Counted from the first letter of the stretch, positions 36,018 through 46,039 are shown. The stretch is 64,000 nucleotides of DNA from Pusillimonas sp044464525 (GCF_044464525.1 NZ_JBIQLE010000004.1:1-64000); one strand, 5' to 3'. The notes: generated by a model from the sequence alone, not told the origin. Numbers and translations are program-made.

Positions 36018-37949
36018 TTAACCCTCCGGTACAAAAAACACGGCCCCAAGCGGCGGTAGCGTCAGGGACAGACACTGCGCGCGCCCGTGAGCCGGCTCGG
36101 CCCGCGTCTGAACTTGGCCGTCATTTCCCACGTTTGCCCCCCCGTACACCGCCGCATCGGTGTTCAACAGTTCTCGCCAACGGCCCGGCACTGACGCGCC
36201 AACGTGATAGTTCCACCGGGGCACGGGCGTCATGTTGCACACGACAAGTACCACCTGCTCGCCATTACGCCGTTCGAATGCAAACACACTGTTGTTCCGA
36301 TCATCGCCTATCAACCAGGCAAAACCCAGGGGATCGTCATCGGCGGCATGCAGGGCTGGATACTGCCTATACAAGATGTTGAGATCGCGCAGTAAATGCT
36401 GGACACCGGCATGCGCCGGATCAGCCAATGCTTCCCATTGCAAAAAGTCGTCGTGATTCCACTCTCGTTGCTGAGCGAGTTCCGCGCCCATGAACACAAG
36501 CTTGCGTCCCGGGCTGGCCCACATGAATGCGTAATACGCGCGCAGGTTGGCAAAACTCTGCCATCGGTCGCCGGGCATCTTGCCCAGGAGCGAGCCCTTG
36601 CCATGAACCACTTCGTCATGGGAAAGCGGCAGCACGAAGCGCTCTGTCCACGCATACACCGTGCCGAACGTCATGTCATCGTGGTGATACGTGCGATGCA
36701 CGGGCTCGCGGCTCATGTAGCGCAAGCTATCGTGCATCCAACCCATATTCCATTTGTAGTCGAAGCCCAAGCCACCTTTGTCGGTAGAGGCAGTGACCCC
36801 GGGCCAGGCCGTGGATTCCTCGGCCACCATAATGATGCCCGGGCAAAGACGCCTGACGGTGTCATTCAGCTCACTCAGGAAACTGACTGCCTCCAGATTC
36901 TCGCGCCCGCCGTGGCGGTTCGGCATCCATTCACCGGGCTCACGGCTGTAATCCAAATACAACATCGAAGCCACGGCGTCCACTCTCAAGCCATCGACGT
37001 GATAGCGCCGCAGCCACTCCAAAGCGCTGGCGACAAGGAAATTGCGAACCTCGGTTCGACCGAAGTTGTAGATCAAGGTGTCCCAATCTGGGTGCAGCCC
37101 CTGGCGCGGATCGGCGTGCTCGTACAAGGCGGTGCCATCAAACAAGCCCAAGCCGTGCGGATCGGACGGAAAGTGGGCAGGCACCCAGTCAAGAATTACG
37201 CCCAAACCTGCCTCGTGGCAGGCGTTGACGAACCAGGCAAAGTCCGCAGGTTCGCCCCAGCGCGCAGTAGGCGCGAACAGCCCCAGAGGCTGATAGCCCC
37301 ACGAACCGCCGAAGGGGTGCTCCATGATCGGCAGCAGCTCAATGTGGGTAAAGCCCAGCCTGCATGCATGTTCTATAAGCCGTGGCCCGCATTGGCGCCA
37401 GGTCGCGGCCCCCCTTTCGTTCCGCTGCCACGAGCCCATGTGCACTTCATAGATAGAGATGGGTGCCGTGGGGCCTTGATGTCCAGCACGTTGCGCCAGC
37501 CAATCCTCGTCGGTCCATTGGAAGTCGCGCACCGAGGTAACAATTGACCCGGTTGCAGGCGGCAGCTCGGTCCGACGCGCGACGGGGTCCGCCTTATGCG
37601 GCAACAAGCTGCCGTCCCGCCCGACCAATTCGAACTTATAGCAGGCGCCGTCGTCCACGCCAGGTACGAAGGTTTCCCACACCCCGCACTCCGGCCGAAG
37701 ACGCATCCGATGCATCCGCCCATCCCACGCATTGAAGTCGGCCACCACAGAGACACTCTGTGCGTTGGGCGCCCAGACCGCGAATCTGGTGCCCGCCACC
37801 CCTTTCACCGTGCAAGGATGAGCCCCCAGGCAATCAGCCAGATACTCATGGCGGCCTTCGGCGAGCAAATGAATGTCAAGCTCGCCGAGTAATGGGCCGA
37901 AGTCTTCAGTTGCGTCGTGGTCAGCCATGGCCGCTCTCAAGTCGTTCAC
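36018..37949 (-). CDS. glgB: 1,4-alpha-glucan branching enzyme
   Basis: GlgB introduces alpha-1,6 branches into glucan built by GlgE or GlgA. The 643-aa product has CBM48 (TRFAVWAPNAQSVSVVADFN) and a GH13 core with LDWVPAHFPSDPHGL, VDGLRVDAVASMLYLDYS (nucleophile) and IIMVAEESTAWPGVT (acid/base), then LPLSHDEVVHGKGSL. It is shorter than the approximately 730-aa E. coli enzyme and seems to lack the extra N1 domain. The first codon is GTG at 37949, overlapping the treS stop (GTGA); an ATG at 37928 is an alternative. Confidence 0.95.
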   Translation of the reverse strand: MNDLRAAMADHDATEDFGPLLGELDIHLLAEGRHEYLADCLGAHPCTVKGVAGTRFAVWAPNAQSVSVVADFNAWDGRMHRMRLRPECGVWETFVPGVDDGACYKFELVGRDGSLLPHKADPVARRTELPPATGSIVTSVRDFQWTDEDWLAQRAGHQGPTAPISIYEVHMGSWQRNERGAATWRQCGPRLIEHACRLGFTHIELLPIMEHPFGGSWGYQPLGLFAPTARWGEPADFAWFVNACHEAGLGVILDWVPAHFPSDPHGLGLFDGTALYEHADPRQGLHPDWDTLIYNFGRTEVRNFLVASALEWLRRYHVDGLRVDAVASMLYLDYSREPGEWMPNRHGGRENLEAVSFLSELNDTVRRLCPGIIMVAEESTAWPGVTASTDKGGLGFDYKWNMGWMHDSLRYMSREPVHRTYHHDDMTFGTVYAWTERFVLPLSHDEVVHGKGSLLGKMPGDRWQSFANLRAYYAFMWASPGRKLVFMGAELAQQREWNHDDFLQWEALADPAHAGVQHLLRDLNILYRQYPALHAADDDPLGFAWLIGDDRNNSVFAFERRNGEQVVLVVCNMTPVPRWNYHVGASVPGRWRELLNTDAAVYGGANVGNDGQVQTRAEPAHGRAQCLSLTLPPLGAVFFVPEG

Positions 37950-40900
37950 TCATTTTGGCTCTGCCCCAGGATGCGGCGCGCGATCCGGACCAAACCCGTA
38001 AGGGGAACCGGAAGCCAGTCCGGCCGGTGCCCCGCTTCGTAGCACACTTCGTAGGCCGCCTTTTCCAATAGCGCCAGCTCTAGCAGCAAATCATCCATAG
38101 CGGGGTCAAGCAGGTTGGGACATGATTTGGACGCCTCCGCGCGATATGCCGCAAGAAATGCTTCGCAGGCGCTCTCGCGAAACTGGCCCAGCAGGCGCGC
38201 ATGCCGCTGTCTCGTGGTCGGGGCGTCGGGCAGGGCCAAAGAACTGCCATCCACGCCGTCGGGGCTTCTGTCCGTGTCGGGTTGCGTATTGTTCCCCGCT
38301 TCGTTGCCGGAATCGGCTTGTGCAAAGCCTTGTGCCGCATAGTCGATGGAACGCAGCAGGCCCGCCACATCGCGCCAGGGACTGGCCTTGGCCCGCCGGG
38401 CTTCAGGCGGCCGATCCGGCTCACCTTCGAAGTCGACGAAGTGCACGTCGTTCTGCGCGATGAGTACCTGTCCCAGATGCAGGTCTCCGTGTATGCGGCA
38501 TCGCATGTGCCCCACGACGCGCGCGGCCCCGCTGTCTATCCAGCGCAGAAGACCCGTACGCGCCTCGCGCAATTCCCCGGCCTGCGCCAGGCCTGCCGAA
38601 GTAAGCTGATTGCGATTGTTCCAGGCCGCCGAAATCGACGCTTGCATCATTGACCGAATATCCTTGATCCAGCGCCGAGCATCCACGGCGGCGGCGGATT
38701 CTGGAGCAAATGCCCGATCGTCTCCGCCGGCTCCCGCCAATACGCCATGCAGCTGGGCCAGCCGCTGGCCGATGATTCCTGCCATAGCCATGTAGCCGGC
38801 TAAATCCTCCAGATAATCACCATGGCTCTCCGCCGTCAACGTGGCGTTTTCCAGCGTCCGCCCCAAGTAATCGTTCGTCCAGCTCCAGGCATCTCCCTGG
38901 TTGGGAATTCGAGCATGCAAAAGAGCCAGGGTGTACGGTCGGCCATCGGCGTCAATTCTGCGCAGTTCTCCAAGCAGGCTGGCGCTGTTGGCATAACCCG
39001 CCCGGGTTAAATAGCGGGTCATTTCGACTTCGGGGTGCTCGCCAGGCTGCACATGCCTCAACAGCTTCAGCACCGCCGAATCCCCCAGCCACAATGAGCT
39101 GTTGGATTGCTCGCCCTGGAACCAGTCAATGTCCTCAGGCTCGAAACCCGGAAGGGAATCCAGCCCCGGTTCGGGCCGAAACTCCAGCACATCCGCTCGG
39201 TCGCCCGGCAAGGGCAGACGCGCGCCGGCCTTGAAGCGGTCGAGCATGGCCAGGGCGTATGCCGGCACGCTCATTGCGTCGACCAAGAGCCCCGTCTCAG
39301 CCGTGCGCCGGACGCGCGCTATGCCGTGATGCTGTTGAAGCGGCGTGATCGGCTCGTCCCACAAAACCGCCATGGGCAAGAAGTAAGTATGGGTGGAATT
39401 GTCGTCTTGGACGGCCAGCTCCGCCAGCACCATGTCGGCCTCCGCGGTAAGCGGCACGGCGTAGTCCAATGAAACCCGGCCAACTGGCTTATCTTGAGGG
39501 AACCACCGTTGCCTCGCCAGATAAGGGGGTAATACCTCGCGGCACAAAATCTTGCGCGATTCTTCCAGAAGTTTTGGTCCGGCGCCTCCGCGGCGCAGTA
39601 CCAATGTCACATACTCGGGTGCTTGCTCGGACAAAGGTGAATGCCAAGCCGGAGACGACGCTAAAGAGCTCAGTTCGAACCAGTAAAATCCGTAGGGAGG
39701 CAACGTCAGCATATAGGGCGACTCGGTAATGTCCGGAAACGGCGTCCCGCCCAGAAGCTCTACCGGCACCCTGCCCGCCATTTGCGCCAGGTCCAGTTCA
39801 ACAGGCTGCGACGCATCGGAAAGATTGGCTACGCATAACAGGACCTCGTCCTCGTATTCACGTAGATAAGCCAGAATCTTGCGATTGCCGGGGAAAAGAA
39901 AACGCTGCCCACCCCTGCCAAAAGCCTTCTTTTGCTGGCGCTTTGCCAGCATGCGGCGCGTCCAGTTCAATAGCGAATGAGCATCGCGTTGCTGAGCTTC
40001 GACGTTGATTGCCTCATAGCCGTATAAGGGCCCCATAAGCATCGGCAGGGTCAACTGCTCTGGATCGGCGCGAGAAAAACCACCATTGCGGTCTGGTGTC
40101 CATTGCATAGGTGTACGCACGCCATCCCGGTCGCCCAGGTGGATATTATCCCCCATGCCCAACTCATCGCCGTAGTACAGCACGGGTGTTCCTGGCATGG
40201 AAAGCAACAGACTGTTCATCAGCTCGATACGACGCCGGTCCCGTTGCATCAGGGGCGCGAGCCGTCGTCGTATTCCCAGGTTGATCCGTGCGCGCCTGTC
40301 GGCGGCATAGAAATCCCATAGGTAATCGCGCTCGCTACTGGTCACCATTTCCAGGGTGAGCTCATCGTGATTGCGCAGAAAAATAGCCCATTGGCAGCTC
40401 TCGGGAATGGGGGGCGTCTGACGCATGATGTCGGTGACCGGGAAACGATCGGCGCGGGCGATAGCCATGTACATGCGCGGCATCAGCGGAAAGTGAAACG
40501 ACATATGGCACTCGTCTCCATTCCCGAAATACTCTTGCGCGTCTTCCGGCCACTGATTGGCCTCTGCCAGAAGCAGCCTATCCGGATAGTGCTCATCCAT
40601 CACCGCCCTGATTCGGCGCAATACATCATGGGTCTCCGGCAGGTTCTCGTTATTGGTTCCCTCACGCTCCACCAGGTAGGGCACCGCGTCCAGCCTTAGC
40701 CCGTCGACTCCCAAGTCGAGCCAGAACCGCATCACGCTGATAATTTCCTTCAGGACTCGAGGGTTGTCATAGTTCAGGTCGGGCTGGTGCGAATAAAAAC
40801 GATGCCAGAAATAGGCGCCGGCCACCGGGTCCCAGGTCCAGTTTGATTTTTCGGTATCGCAAAAAATAATGCGGGTGCCGGCGTAGGCTTGATCGTTGTC

Positions 40901-41347
40901 AGACCAAACGTAATAGTCGCGTGCCGCCGAGCCGGGGCGTGCTTTCCTGGCGCGCTGAAACCACGGGTGCTGGTCCGAAGTGTGGTTGACCACCAGCTCG
41001 GTGATTACTTTCAGCCCGCGCGCGTGCGCCGCACGTATGAAACGCTTCACATCCGCCAAGGCGCCGTAATCGGGATGCACCGAACGATAATCGGCAATGT
41101 CGTATCCGTCGTCTAACCGGGGCGAGGGATAAAAGGGCAAAAGCCAGACGGCGTCCACACCCAGTTCTGCGATGTAGTCCAGTTTCGACAGCAAGCCGGC
41201 AAAGTCGCCTACCCCGTCGTCGTTGGCATCATGAAAAGACTTCACATGCAGTTGATAAATAACGGCGTCCTTGTACCAACCCGGCTCATTGCGCGCGACA
41301 GAGTCCCGCTTGGAATGCGCTGCGCGGCTTTCGCGTGGTGTTTTCAT
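37946..41347 (-). CDS. treS: Trehalose synthase-maltokinase fusion (TreS-Mak)
   Basis: The N-terminal half isomerises trehalose to maltose, and the C-terminal half phosphorylates maltose to maltose-1-phosphate, the GlgE donor. The 1133-aa protein has a GH13 trehalose synthase domain (about residues 20-560: WYKDAVIYQLHVKSFHDAN, VDGLRLDAVPYLVEREG, LLLAEANQWPEDAQEYFG) and an aminoglycoside-kinase-like domain (about 580-1133: YTLALLHARIPNQGDAWSWT, CRIHGDLHLGQVLIAQND, FVDFEGEPDRP). I chose the ATG at 41347 because it overlaps the glgE stop (ATGA); the frame extends to 41368. Fusion channels the intermediate and is common in proteobacteria. Confidence 0.95.
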   Translation of the reverse strand: MKTPRESRAAHSKRDSVARNEPGWYKDAVIYQLHVKSFHDANDDGVGDFAGLLSKLDYIAELGVDAVWLLPFYPSPRLDDGYDIADYRSVHPDYGALADVKRFIRAAHARGLKVITELVVNHTSDQHPWFQRARKARPGSAARDYYVWSDNDQAYAGTRIIFCDTEKSNWTWDPVAGAYFWHRFYSHQPDLNYDNPRVLKEIISVMRFWLDLGVDGLRLDAVPYLVEREGTNNENLPETHDVLRRIRAVMDEHYPDRLLLAEANQWPEDAQEYFGNGDECHMSFHFPLMPRMYMAIARADRFPVTDIMRQTPPIPESCQWAIFLRNHDELTLEMVTSSERDYLWDFYAADRRARINLGIRRRLAPLMQRDRRRIELMNSLLLSMPGTPVLYYGDELGMGDNIHLGDRDGVRTPMQWTPDRNGGFSRADPEQLTLPMLMGPLYGYEAINVEAQQRDAHSLLNWTRRMLAKRQQKKAFGRGGQRFLFPGNRKILAYLREYEDEVLLCVANLSDASQPVELDLAQMAGRVPVELLGGTPFPDITESPYMLTLPPYGFYWFELSSLASSPAWHSPLSEQAPEYVTLVLRRGGAGPKLLEESRKILCREVLPPYLARQRWFPQDKPVGRVSLDYAVPLTAEADMVLAELAVQDDNSTHTYFLPMAVLWDEPITPLQQHHGIARVRRTAETGLLVDAMSVPAYALAMLDRFKAGARLPLPGDRADVLEFRPEPGLDSLPGFEPEDIDWFQGEQSNSSLWLGDSAVLKLLRHVQPGEHPEVEMTRYLTRAGYANSASLLGELRRIDADGRPYTLALLHARIPNQGDAWSWTNDYLGRTLENATLTAESHGDYLEDLAGYMAMAGIIGQRLAQLHGVLAGAGGDDRAFAPESAAAVDARRWIKDIRSMMQASISAAWNNRNQLTSAGLAQAGELREARTGLLRWIDSGAARVVGHMRCRIHGDLHLGQVLIAQNDVHFVDFEGEPDRPPEARRAKASPWRDVAGLLRSIDYAAQGFAQADSGNEAGNNTQPDTDRSPDGVDGSSLALPDAPTTRQRHARLLGQFRESACEAFLAAYRAEASKSCPNLLDPAMDDLLLELALLEKAAYEVCYEAGHRPDWLPVPLTGLVRIARRILGQSQNE

Positions 41348-44300
41348 CCCAGCCCCCTCAACCGCCAAACGAAATATGGCTGTCGCGGCGAAAACTCAAC
41401 CTCGTGGTGTTTGCCGCGCAACTCGAACTCCCGTTCGGCACATGCATCCTCCATCCGCAGCACGGCACCGTCATTCAGGCCCCAGGGCCATAGCGGCAGC
41501 TCCACCCATGCTCGGCGGGCGGCGTGAGGGTCCAGGCTGATGCCCACCAGCGCGATGCTGTCACGCTCGGGCGTCGTCTTAGAGAAGAAAAGGACTCTGT
41601 CATCATGGGCCGGAAGAAAGCTCAGGCCCAGGTGCGTCCATAAGGCCGGCGTGCTGCGGCGAATACGATTTAATTGCGTGATTTCCGCGATAATGTTTCC
41701 CGCCTGGCTCCAGTCTCGCTGTCGCAGTTCGTACTTTTCTGAATTCAGGTATTCCTCCCGCCCAGGCAAAGCGGCGGCTTCACATAATTCGAAGCCGCTG
41801 TACATGCCCCACGAGCCGGACAACGTCGCCGCAAGGGCTGCCCGTATCAAAAATCCCGACCGGCCTGCCGACTGCAGAAAATACGGATTAATGTCGGGCG
41901 TATTGACGAAAAAATTGGGGCGAAAAAAGTCTGCGATCGGGCGGGAGCCAAGCTCTTCCAGATAAGAAGTCAGCTCCTCCTTATCGTTGCGCCATGTGAA
42001 ATATGTGTATGACTGCGAAAAGCCCAGTTTTCCAAGGCGATACATCATGCGCGGCCGTGTAAATGCTTCCGAAAGAAAGATCACATCCGGATGGCGAGCG
42101 TGAATTTCGCCGAGCATCCACTCCCAGAACGGCAATGGCTTGGTGTGTGGATTATCCACCCTGAAAATACGCACGCCCTGGTCGATCCAAAAAAGCACGA
42201 CGTCGCGCAGTGCCCGCCACAGAGAGGCACACGGCTTTGACTGCGCACCCTGGTAGAAGTTGGGGTTTACAATGTCTTCGTATCGTTTGGGCGGGTTCTC
42301 CGCGTAGCGCAGCGAACCATCGGGCCGCCAATCGAACCAGTTATGGTGCTCTTTCAGCCAGGGGTGATCCGGCGAGCACTGTATGGCGAAGTCCAGCGCA
42401 ATCTCCAGGCCATGTTCGCGCGCAGCGTGGAGCAAATCCTTGAACTCGTCCAGCGTGCCCAATTGTGGATGGACGGCATCATGCCCGCCTTCTTCCGAAC
42501 CGATTGCATAGGGGCTACCCACGTCTTCGTCCGACGCCGTCAGTGAATTATTCCGCCCCTTGCGATTTATCCTTCCGATTGGGTGGATAGGCGGAAAATA
42601 CAGAACGTCGAAGCCCATATCTCTAATTGCGGCAAGTCGTCGGCGCACGTCGAGAAACTTCCCATGAAGGCCGGCTGTCGCGCTTTGCGAGCGCGGGAAC
42701 AACTCGTACCAGCTGGAAAAGCCTGCTTCGCGCCGCTCTACCGCCATGGGATAGCTGACGGCGGAGCAGGTCTCGAACGCCCGCACATCAAGTCGCGCCA
42801 TCGCTTGCGTCACGGCGTCGGACAACAAGGCATCGGCATCTTCGGTCTCAATCACGTTTTGAAGCATGGCGGCCGTCTCGGGAATCTCTCGCCGGGCACG
42901 GCGAACAACTTCTCCTGCCAGAATACGACCCTCTTGGAGATCGAGCGCAATATCCATTTGCGCGTCGCGCTTCTTGACTATGCCGGTCCGAAAAGACTCC
43001 CACCTGTCATGCCAAGCCTTGATCATGAACATGTGTCTGCCCATACGCGTAGGCGTAAAAGACGCCCTCCATCTGTCATTGCCCAGATGCGCCATGGGAA
43101 CTTCCCGCCAATCCGTCTCATCGGCAGCCTTCCAGGCCACGCACGCAGCCAAGCGCTCGTGGCCATCCATGAAGATGTCGGCCTCCACCTCTACAGCACG
43201 ACCCACAATGGACTTGACGGGAAAACGTCCGTCATCCACAGCGGGTCGGACGTGCTCGATCGCGATGCGCGACGCGCTCATTAAGCCCAAGCCCAGCTTG
43301 CGCTTCTCTGCCATGCTTGATGACGGCGGCTTTACAGCATTAAGCTGCCGCGCCCAGAAACGAAGGAACGCCCCCGGCCCAAGACGCCCGCTGGCACCGG
43401 AAGGAGCACGCAAGTCGGCGTATAGATGGGGCAGCCGGCCCTGCAACAAGGGCCAGTTCACCTCCGTCTCAAGTTCGGCGCCGGGATTCAACACCAAACC
43501 GGCGCCACCGCGAAACACGGCGGTGCAAGAACTCAAGGGCCCAGTCAAGATGAACAACGCTTCGCCCGTTTCCTTCCTGCAGGCCAGCCATTCGTTTGCT
43601 GCTTTTAATTCTCCTCCGGTGTCCGCCCACAAGAAATCCTCGGGAACGAGTATGCCGCCACCGCAGACCGCCGCCGTCCAGACGCTTCTGCCGCGCAGTG
43701 CGGCGGATAGTGCGGCCTTGTCCTGGACGACCGCTGGTCCATTCGGCGCAAGCGGAGCTATGACAGGCGCTACAGCGGCCAGGCGCGCATACTCTTCGGC
43801 CAACCAGGCCGAGCGGTAATCCCACCAAGGCAGGGAAAGAAACGTGGCATCAAACCCCACCCCGCGCAAGGCTGCAACTTGCTCAGTGTTCAGACCGGGC
43901 GTCCACGCCATGAAGCGACCTTGCGGGGCCGAAGCGCGAATCTTGCCAATGAGGCGTGCCCAATTTTCCGCATCGAGCTGCGCCAAGCCCTTGCAACGAA
44001 AACCTTCAAGACCTGCGTCCAGCCACTGCGCCAGGCGTGGGCACCATTCATTCACCGCAGCGGCGCCATCGAATTGCACATCCATGTAGAGGTGCAGACG
44101 CTCTTTCACGCATTCCGCCGCAAGACGGGCTAGCGCATGCGCCACGCTTTCGTCCCCCGCATCCTGAAAAGCGAACCTGTCCGGATCAGGCGCGACCATA
44201 TCTTCGCCAGACGGCTTCCATAAAGGGGGCACAACAATACCGTCAAAGCCGTACATCTTCGCCTGTCGGCAAGTACGGCTCCAGGCCGAGTGATCTTGGC

Positions 44301-44364
44301 CCGGCCTCTTCCCCAGCAGAAGAAGGCGGCGGGGAATGTCCCTGGAGATTGAAGACTCGTTCAT
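41344..44364 (-). CDS. glgE: Alpha-1,4-glucan:maltose-1-phosphate maltosyltransferase with long N-terminal extension
   Basis: GlgE transfers maltose from maltose-1-phosphate to alpha-1,4-glucan ends. The 1006-aa product is about 300 residues longer than the roughly 660-700 aa typical enzyme. Canonical GlgE begins near residue 360 (VKSIVGRAVEVEADIFMDGH), with FPPIHPIGRINRKGRNN, VRIFRVDNPHTKPLPFWEW (nucleophile) and FLSEAFTRPRMMYRLGKLGF (acid/base). The first 340 residues look like a decayed GH13 barrel: LHLYMDVQFDG stands where region I should be, and GFRCKGL has lysine in place of the nucleophile aspartate. I prefer the ATG at 44364, 9 bp from AGGA, over the one at 44370, only 3 bp away. Confidence 0.93.
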   Translation of the reverse strand: MNESSISRDIPRRLLLLGKRPGQDHSAWSRTCRQAKMYGFDGIVVPPLWKPSGEDMVAPDPDRFAFQDAGDESVAHALARLAAECVKERLHLYMDVQFDGAAAVNEWCPRLAQWLDAGLEGFRCKGLAQLDAENWARLIGKIRASAPQGRFMAWTPGLNTEQVAALRGVGFDATFLSLPWWDYRSAWLAEEYARLAAVAPVIAPLAPNGPAVVQDKAALSAALRGRSVWTAAVCGGGILVPEDFLWADTGGELKAANEWLACRKETGEALFILTGPLSSCTAVFRGGAGLVLNPGAELETEVNWPLLQGRLPHLYADLRAPSGASGRLGPGAFLRFWARQLNAVKPPSSSMAEKRKLGLGLMSASRIAIEHVRPAVDDGRFPVKSIVGRAVEVEADIFMDGHERLAACVAWKAADETDWREVPMAHLGNDRWRASFTPTRMGRHMFMIKAWHDRWESFRTGIVKKRDAQMDIALDLQEGRILAGEVVRRARREIPETAAMLQNVIETEDADALLSDAVTQAMARLDVRAFETCSAVSYPMAVERREAGFSSWYELFPRSQSATAGLHGKFLDVRRRLAAIRDMGFDVLYFPPIHPIGRINRKGRNNSLTASDEDVGSPYAIGSEEGGHDAVHPQLGTLDEFKDLLHAAREHGLEIALDFAIQCSPDHPWLKEHHNWFDWRPDGSLRYAENPPKRYEDIVNPNFYQGAQSKPCASLWRALRDVVLFWIDQGVRIFRVDNPHTKPLPFWEWMLGEIHARHPDVIFLSEAFTRPRMMYRLGKLGFSQSYTYFTWRNDKEELTSYLEELGSRPIADFFRPNFFVNTPDINPYFLQSAGRSGFLIRAALAATLSGSWGMYSGFELCEAAALPGREEYLNSEKYELRQRDWSQAGNIIAEITQLNRIRRSTPALWTHLGLSFLPAHDDRVLFFSKTTPERDSIALVGISLDPHAARRAWVELPLWPWGLNDGAVLRMEDACAEREFELRGKHHEVEFSPRQPYFVWRLRGLG

Positions 44365-44406
44365 TGGCATCCGTCCTGCACCGTCAGCGGCGGCGCCTTA
44401 TATTCT

Positions 44407-45969
44407 TCAAGCTACCGAAATTCCCATCTGACGAGCGGCCGCAGGCACAGGCCTTACATGCAGCGGCGTGCGCACCTGAGGAATGCGACCTTGCTTCACC
44501 CCCTGTCGATCCTTGCACAGAGCTTGATAGCAATGCATGTAGGCCGGGGCGGCCTGCTCCCAACTGAAATCTCGCCGCATGGCATTACGCTGCATCTCGA
44601 GCCAAGTTTCACCGTTGCCACGCAGGTGCAAGGCCCGGTCAATGGCCGCGCACATATCGTCCACTTGATCGCCGGTAAAAAGCAGACCGGTGGCCAAATT
44701 CATGGCTTCGCCGTTCACCGCCCGGCCAGGATCATGGATGGTATCGACCATGCCGCCCACTTGCGAACCTATCGGAATGGTTCCATAGCGCATGGCATAA
44801 AGCGGCGTCAGGCCGAACGGTTCGAAGCGGCTGCCATGCAGCAGGATATCCGCGCCGGCGTGCAGCAAATGAGCAAGGTCTTCGGAATACCCTATGTGCA
44901 CCGCACAGCGCCCTTGATAATGCTCGCCCAGCCGGCGCAGGCGAGCTTCAATGTGTTTCTCGCCGCAACCTATCACGCACACCTGCAAATCAGGATGAGC
45001 ATCGAGCGCGCGCGGCAAAGCATCGGCAGCGATGTCCGCCATCTTTTGTCCTGTTAACCGGCTACCCATTGCAAGCAAAACGGAATCCGGGGATTCCTGG
45101 AGACCGAACTTGGCCTGCAGCCTGCGTTTGCATTCCACCTTGTTGGACAAATCGCCGGCATGAAAATGGCAACCCCGCAAATAGGGATCGGAGACCGGGT
45201 TCCATACGGAGACGTCGATGCCGTTCGGAATGGCAAGCAAATCAGCTCCCCGCGAACCCAGCGATGCGTCCAGCCCGCAACCGAACTGAGGCGTCAATAT
45301 TTCACGAGCGTAGTTTTGGCTCACGACGGTAATCTTGTCCGCGCACACAATGCCGGAGTGAAGATAATTAACGCGGCCTCCATACAGCAGGCCGCCCGAC
45401 TCGTGCAGCGCTGGATCGATTCCCGCCTGCTCTAACGCATTCGCGTCAAATGAGCCTTGGAAAGCAACGTTGTGTAATGTCAGGACACTCTGGACATGAG
45501 ACGCGCCCAGCTGCCGCAAGACCAATGGGGCCAACGCGGCGTGCCAGTCGTGCGCATGCAGCACATCAAATCCCGGCAGCCCGGGAAGCCCCCCGGCAAC
45601 ACGCGCGGCCGCATGAGAAAGCGCCGCAAAGCGCAAAGCGCTGTCTGCGTACTCGACTCCATTGTCATCAAGATAGATGCCGTCGCGATCATAAAGCGCT
45701 TTGTTTTCCAGCAGCAACACACCAAGGCCCGAGTCGCGGCAATAGCCTTTGATTATGCGCGCCTCCCCCCCTGGCAATCCACTCAGATGTCCGGCCACGC
45801 GTGCGTGAATCAAACGTTGTCGCACCCCTCTATAGGCAGGCAACATAATGGTGATGTCCGCACCCATTTCCTGGACGGCACGCGCCATACCACTGACTGC
45901 ATCTCCAAGCCCGCCCGTCTTGGCCAAGGGAAAAGCTTCCGAAGTAACCGCCAATATTTTTATCGCCAC
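44407..45969 (-). CDS. glgA: Glycogen synthase (ADP-glucose type)
   Basis: GlgA is a GT5 glucosyltransferase extending alpha-1,4-glucan from ADP-glucose; some relatives instead supply maltose-1-phosphate. The 520-aa product shows KTGGLGDAVSGMARA near residue 17 (nucleotide-binding lysine), DVLHAHDWHAALAPL, LTLHNVAFQG, AIPNGIDVSVWNP, GSRLTGQKMAD and LLHGSRFEPFGLTPLYAM. It starts with GTG, preceded by GGAG with 6 bp spacing. It is the first gene of the glgA-glgE-treS-glgB-glgX-treZ-malQ-treY operon, just downstream of a near-perfect sigma-54 promoter. No glgC is nearby to supply ADP-glucose. Confidence 0.95.
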   Translation of the reverse strand: MAIKILAVTSEAFPLAKTGGLGDAVSGMARAVQEMGADITIMLPAYRGVRQRLIHARVAGHLSGLPGGEARIIKGYCRDSGLGVLLLENKALYDRDGIYLDDNGVEYADSALRFAALSHAAARVAGGLPGLPGFDVLHAHDWHAALAPLVLRQLGASHVQSVLTLHNVAFQGSFDANALEQAGIDPALHESGGLLYGGRVNYLHSGIVCADKITVVSQNYAREILTPQFGCGLDASLGSRGADLLAIPNGIDVSVWNPVSDPYLRGCHFHAGDLSNKVECKRRLQAKFGLQESPDSVLLAMGSRLTGQKMADIAADALPRALDAHPDLQVCVIGCGEKHIEARLRRLGEHYQGRCAVHIGYSEDLAHLLHAGADILLHGSRFEPFGLTPLYAMRYGTIPIGSQVGGMVDTIHDPGRAVNGEAMNLATGLLFTGDQVDDMCAAIDRALHLRGNGETWLEMQRNAMRRDFSWEQAAPAYMHCYQALCKDRQGVKQGRIPQVRTPLHVRPVPAAARQMGISVA

Positions 45970-46005
45970 AGTGCTCTCCGTAGGTGACTATGTTCACCTG
46001 CTCAG

Positions 46006-46021
46006 AGCAAACTGCGTGCCC
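46006..46021 (-). promoter_or_regulatory. Sigma-54 (-24/-12) promoter of the glgA-treY operon
   Basis: The minus strand reads GGGCACGCAGTTTGCT, differing from the consensus TGGCACG-N4-TTGCW at one position and keeping the exact GG-N10-GC spacing. The transcript would start near 45995, about 26 bp before the glgA GTG. It lies in the 70-bp gap between glgA and the upstream 95-aa gene. Confidence 0.75.
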
Positions 46022-46039
46022 GTTCAACCTTGCCTTGGC

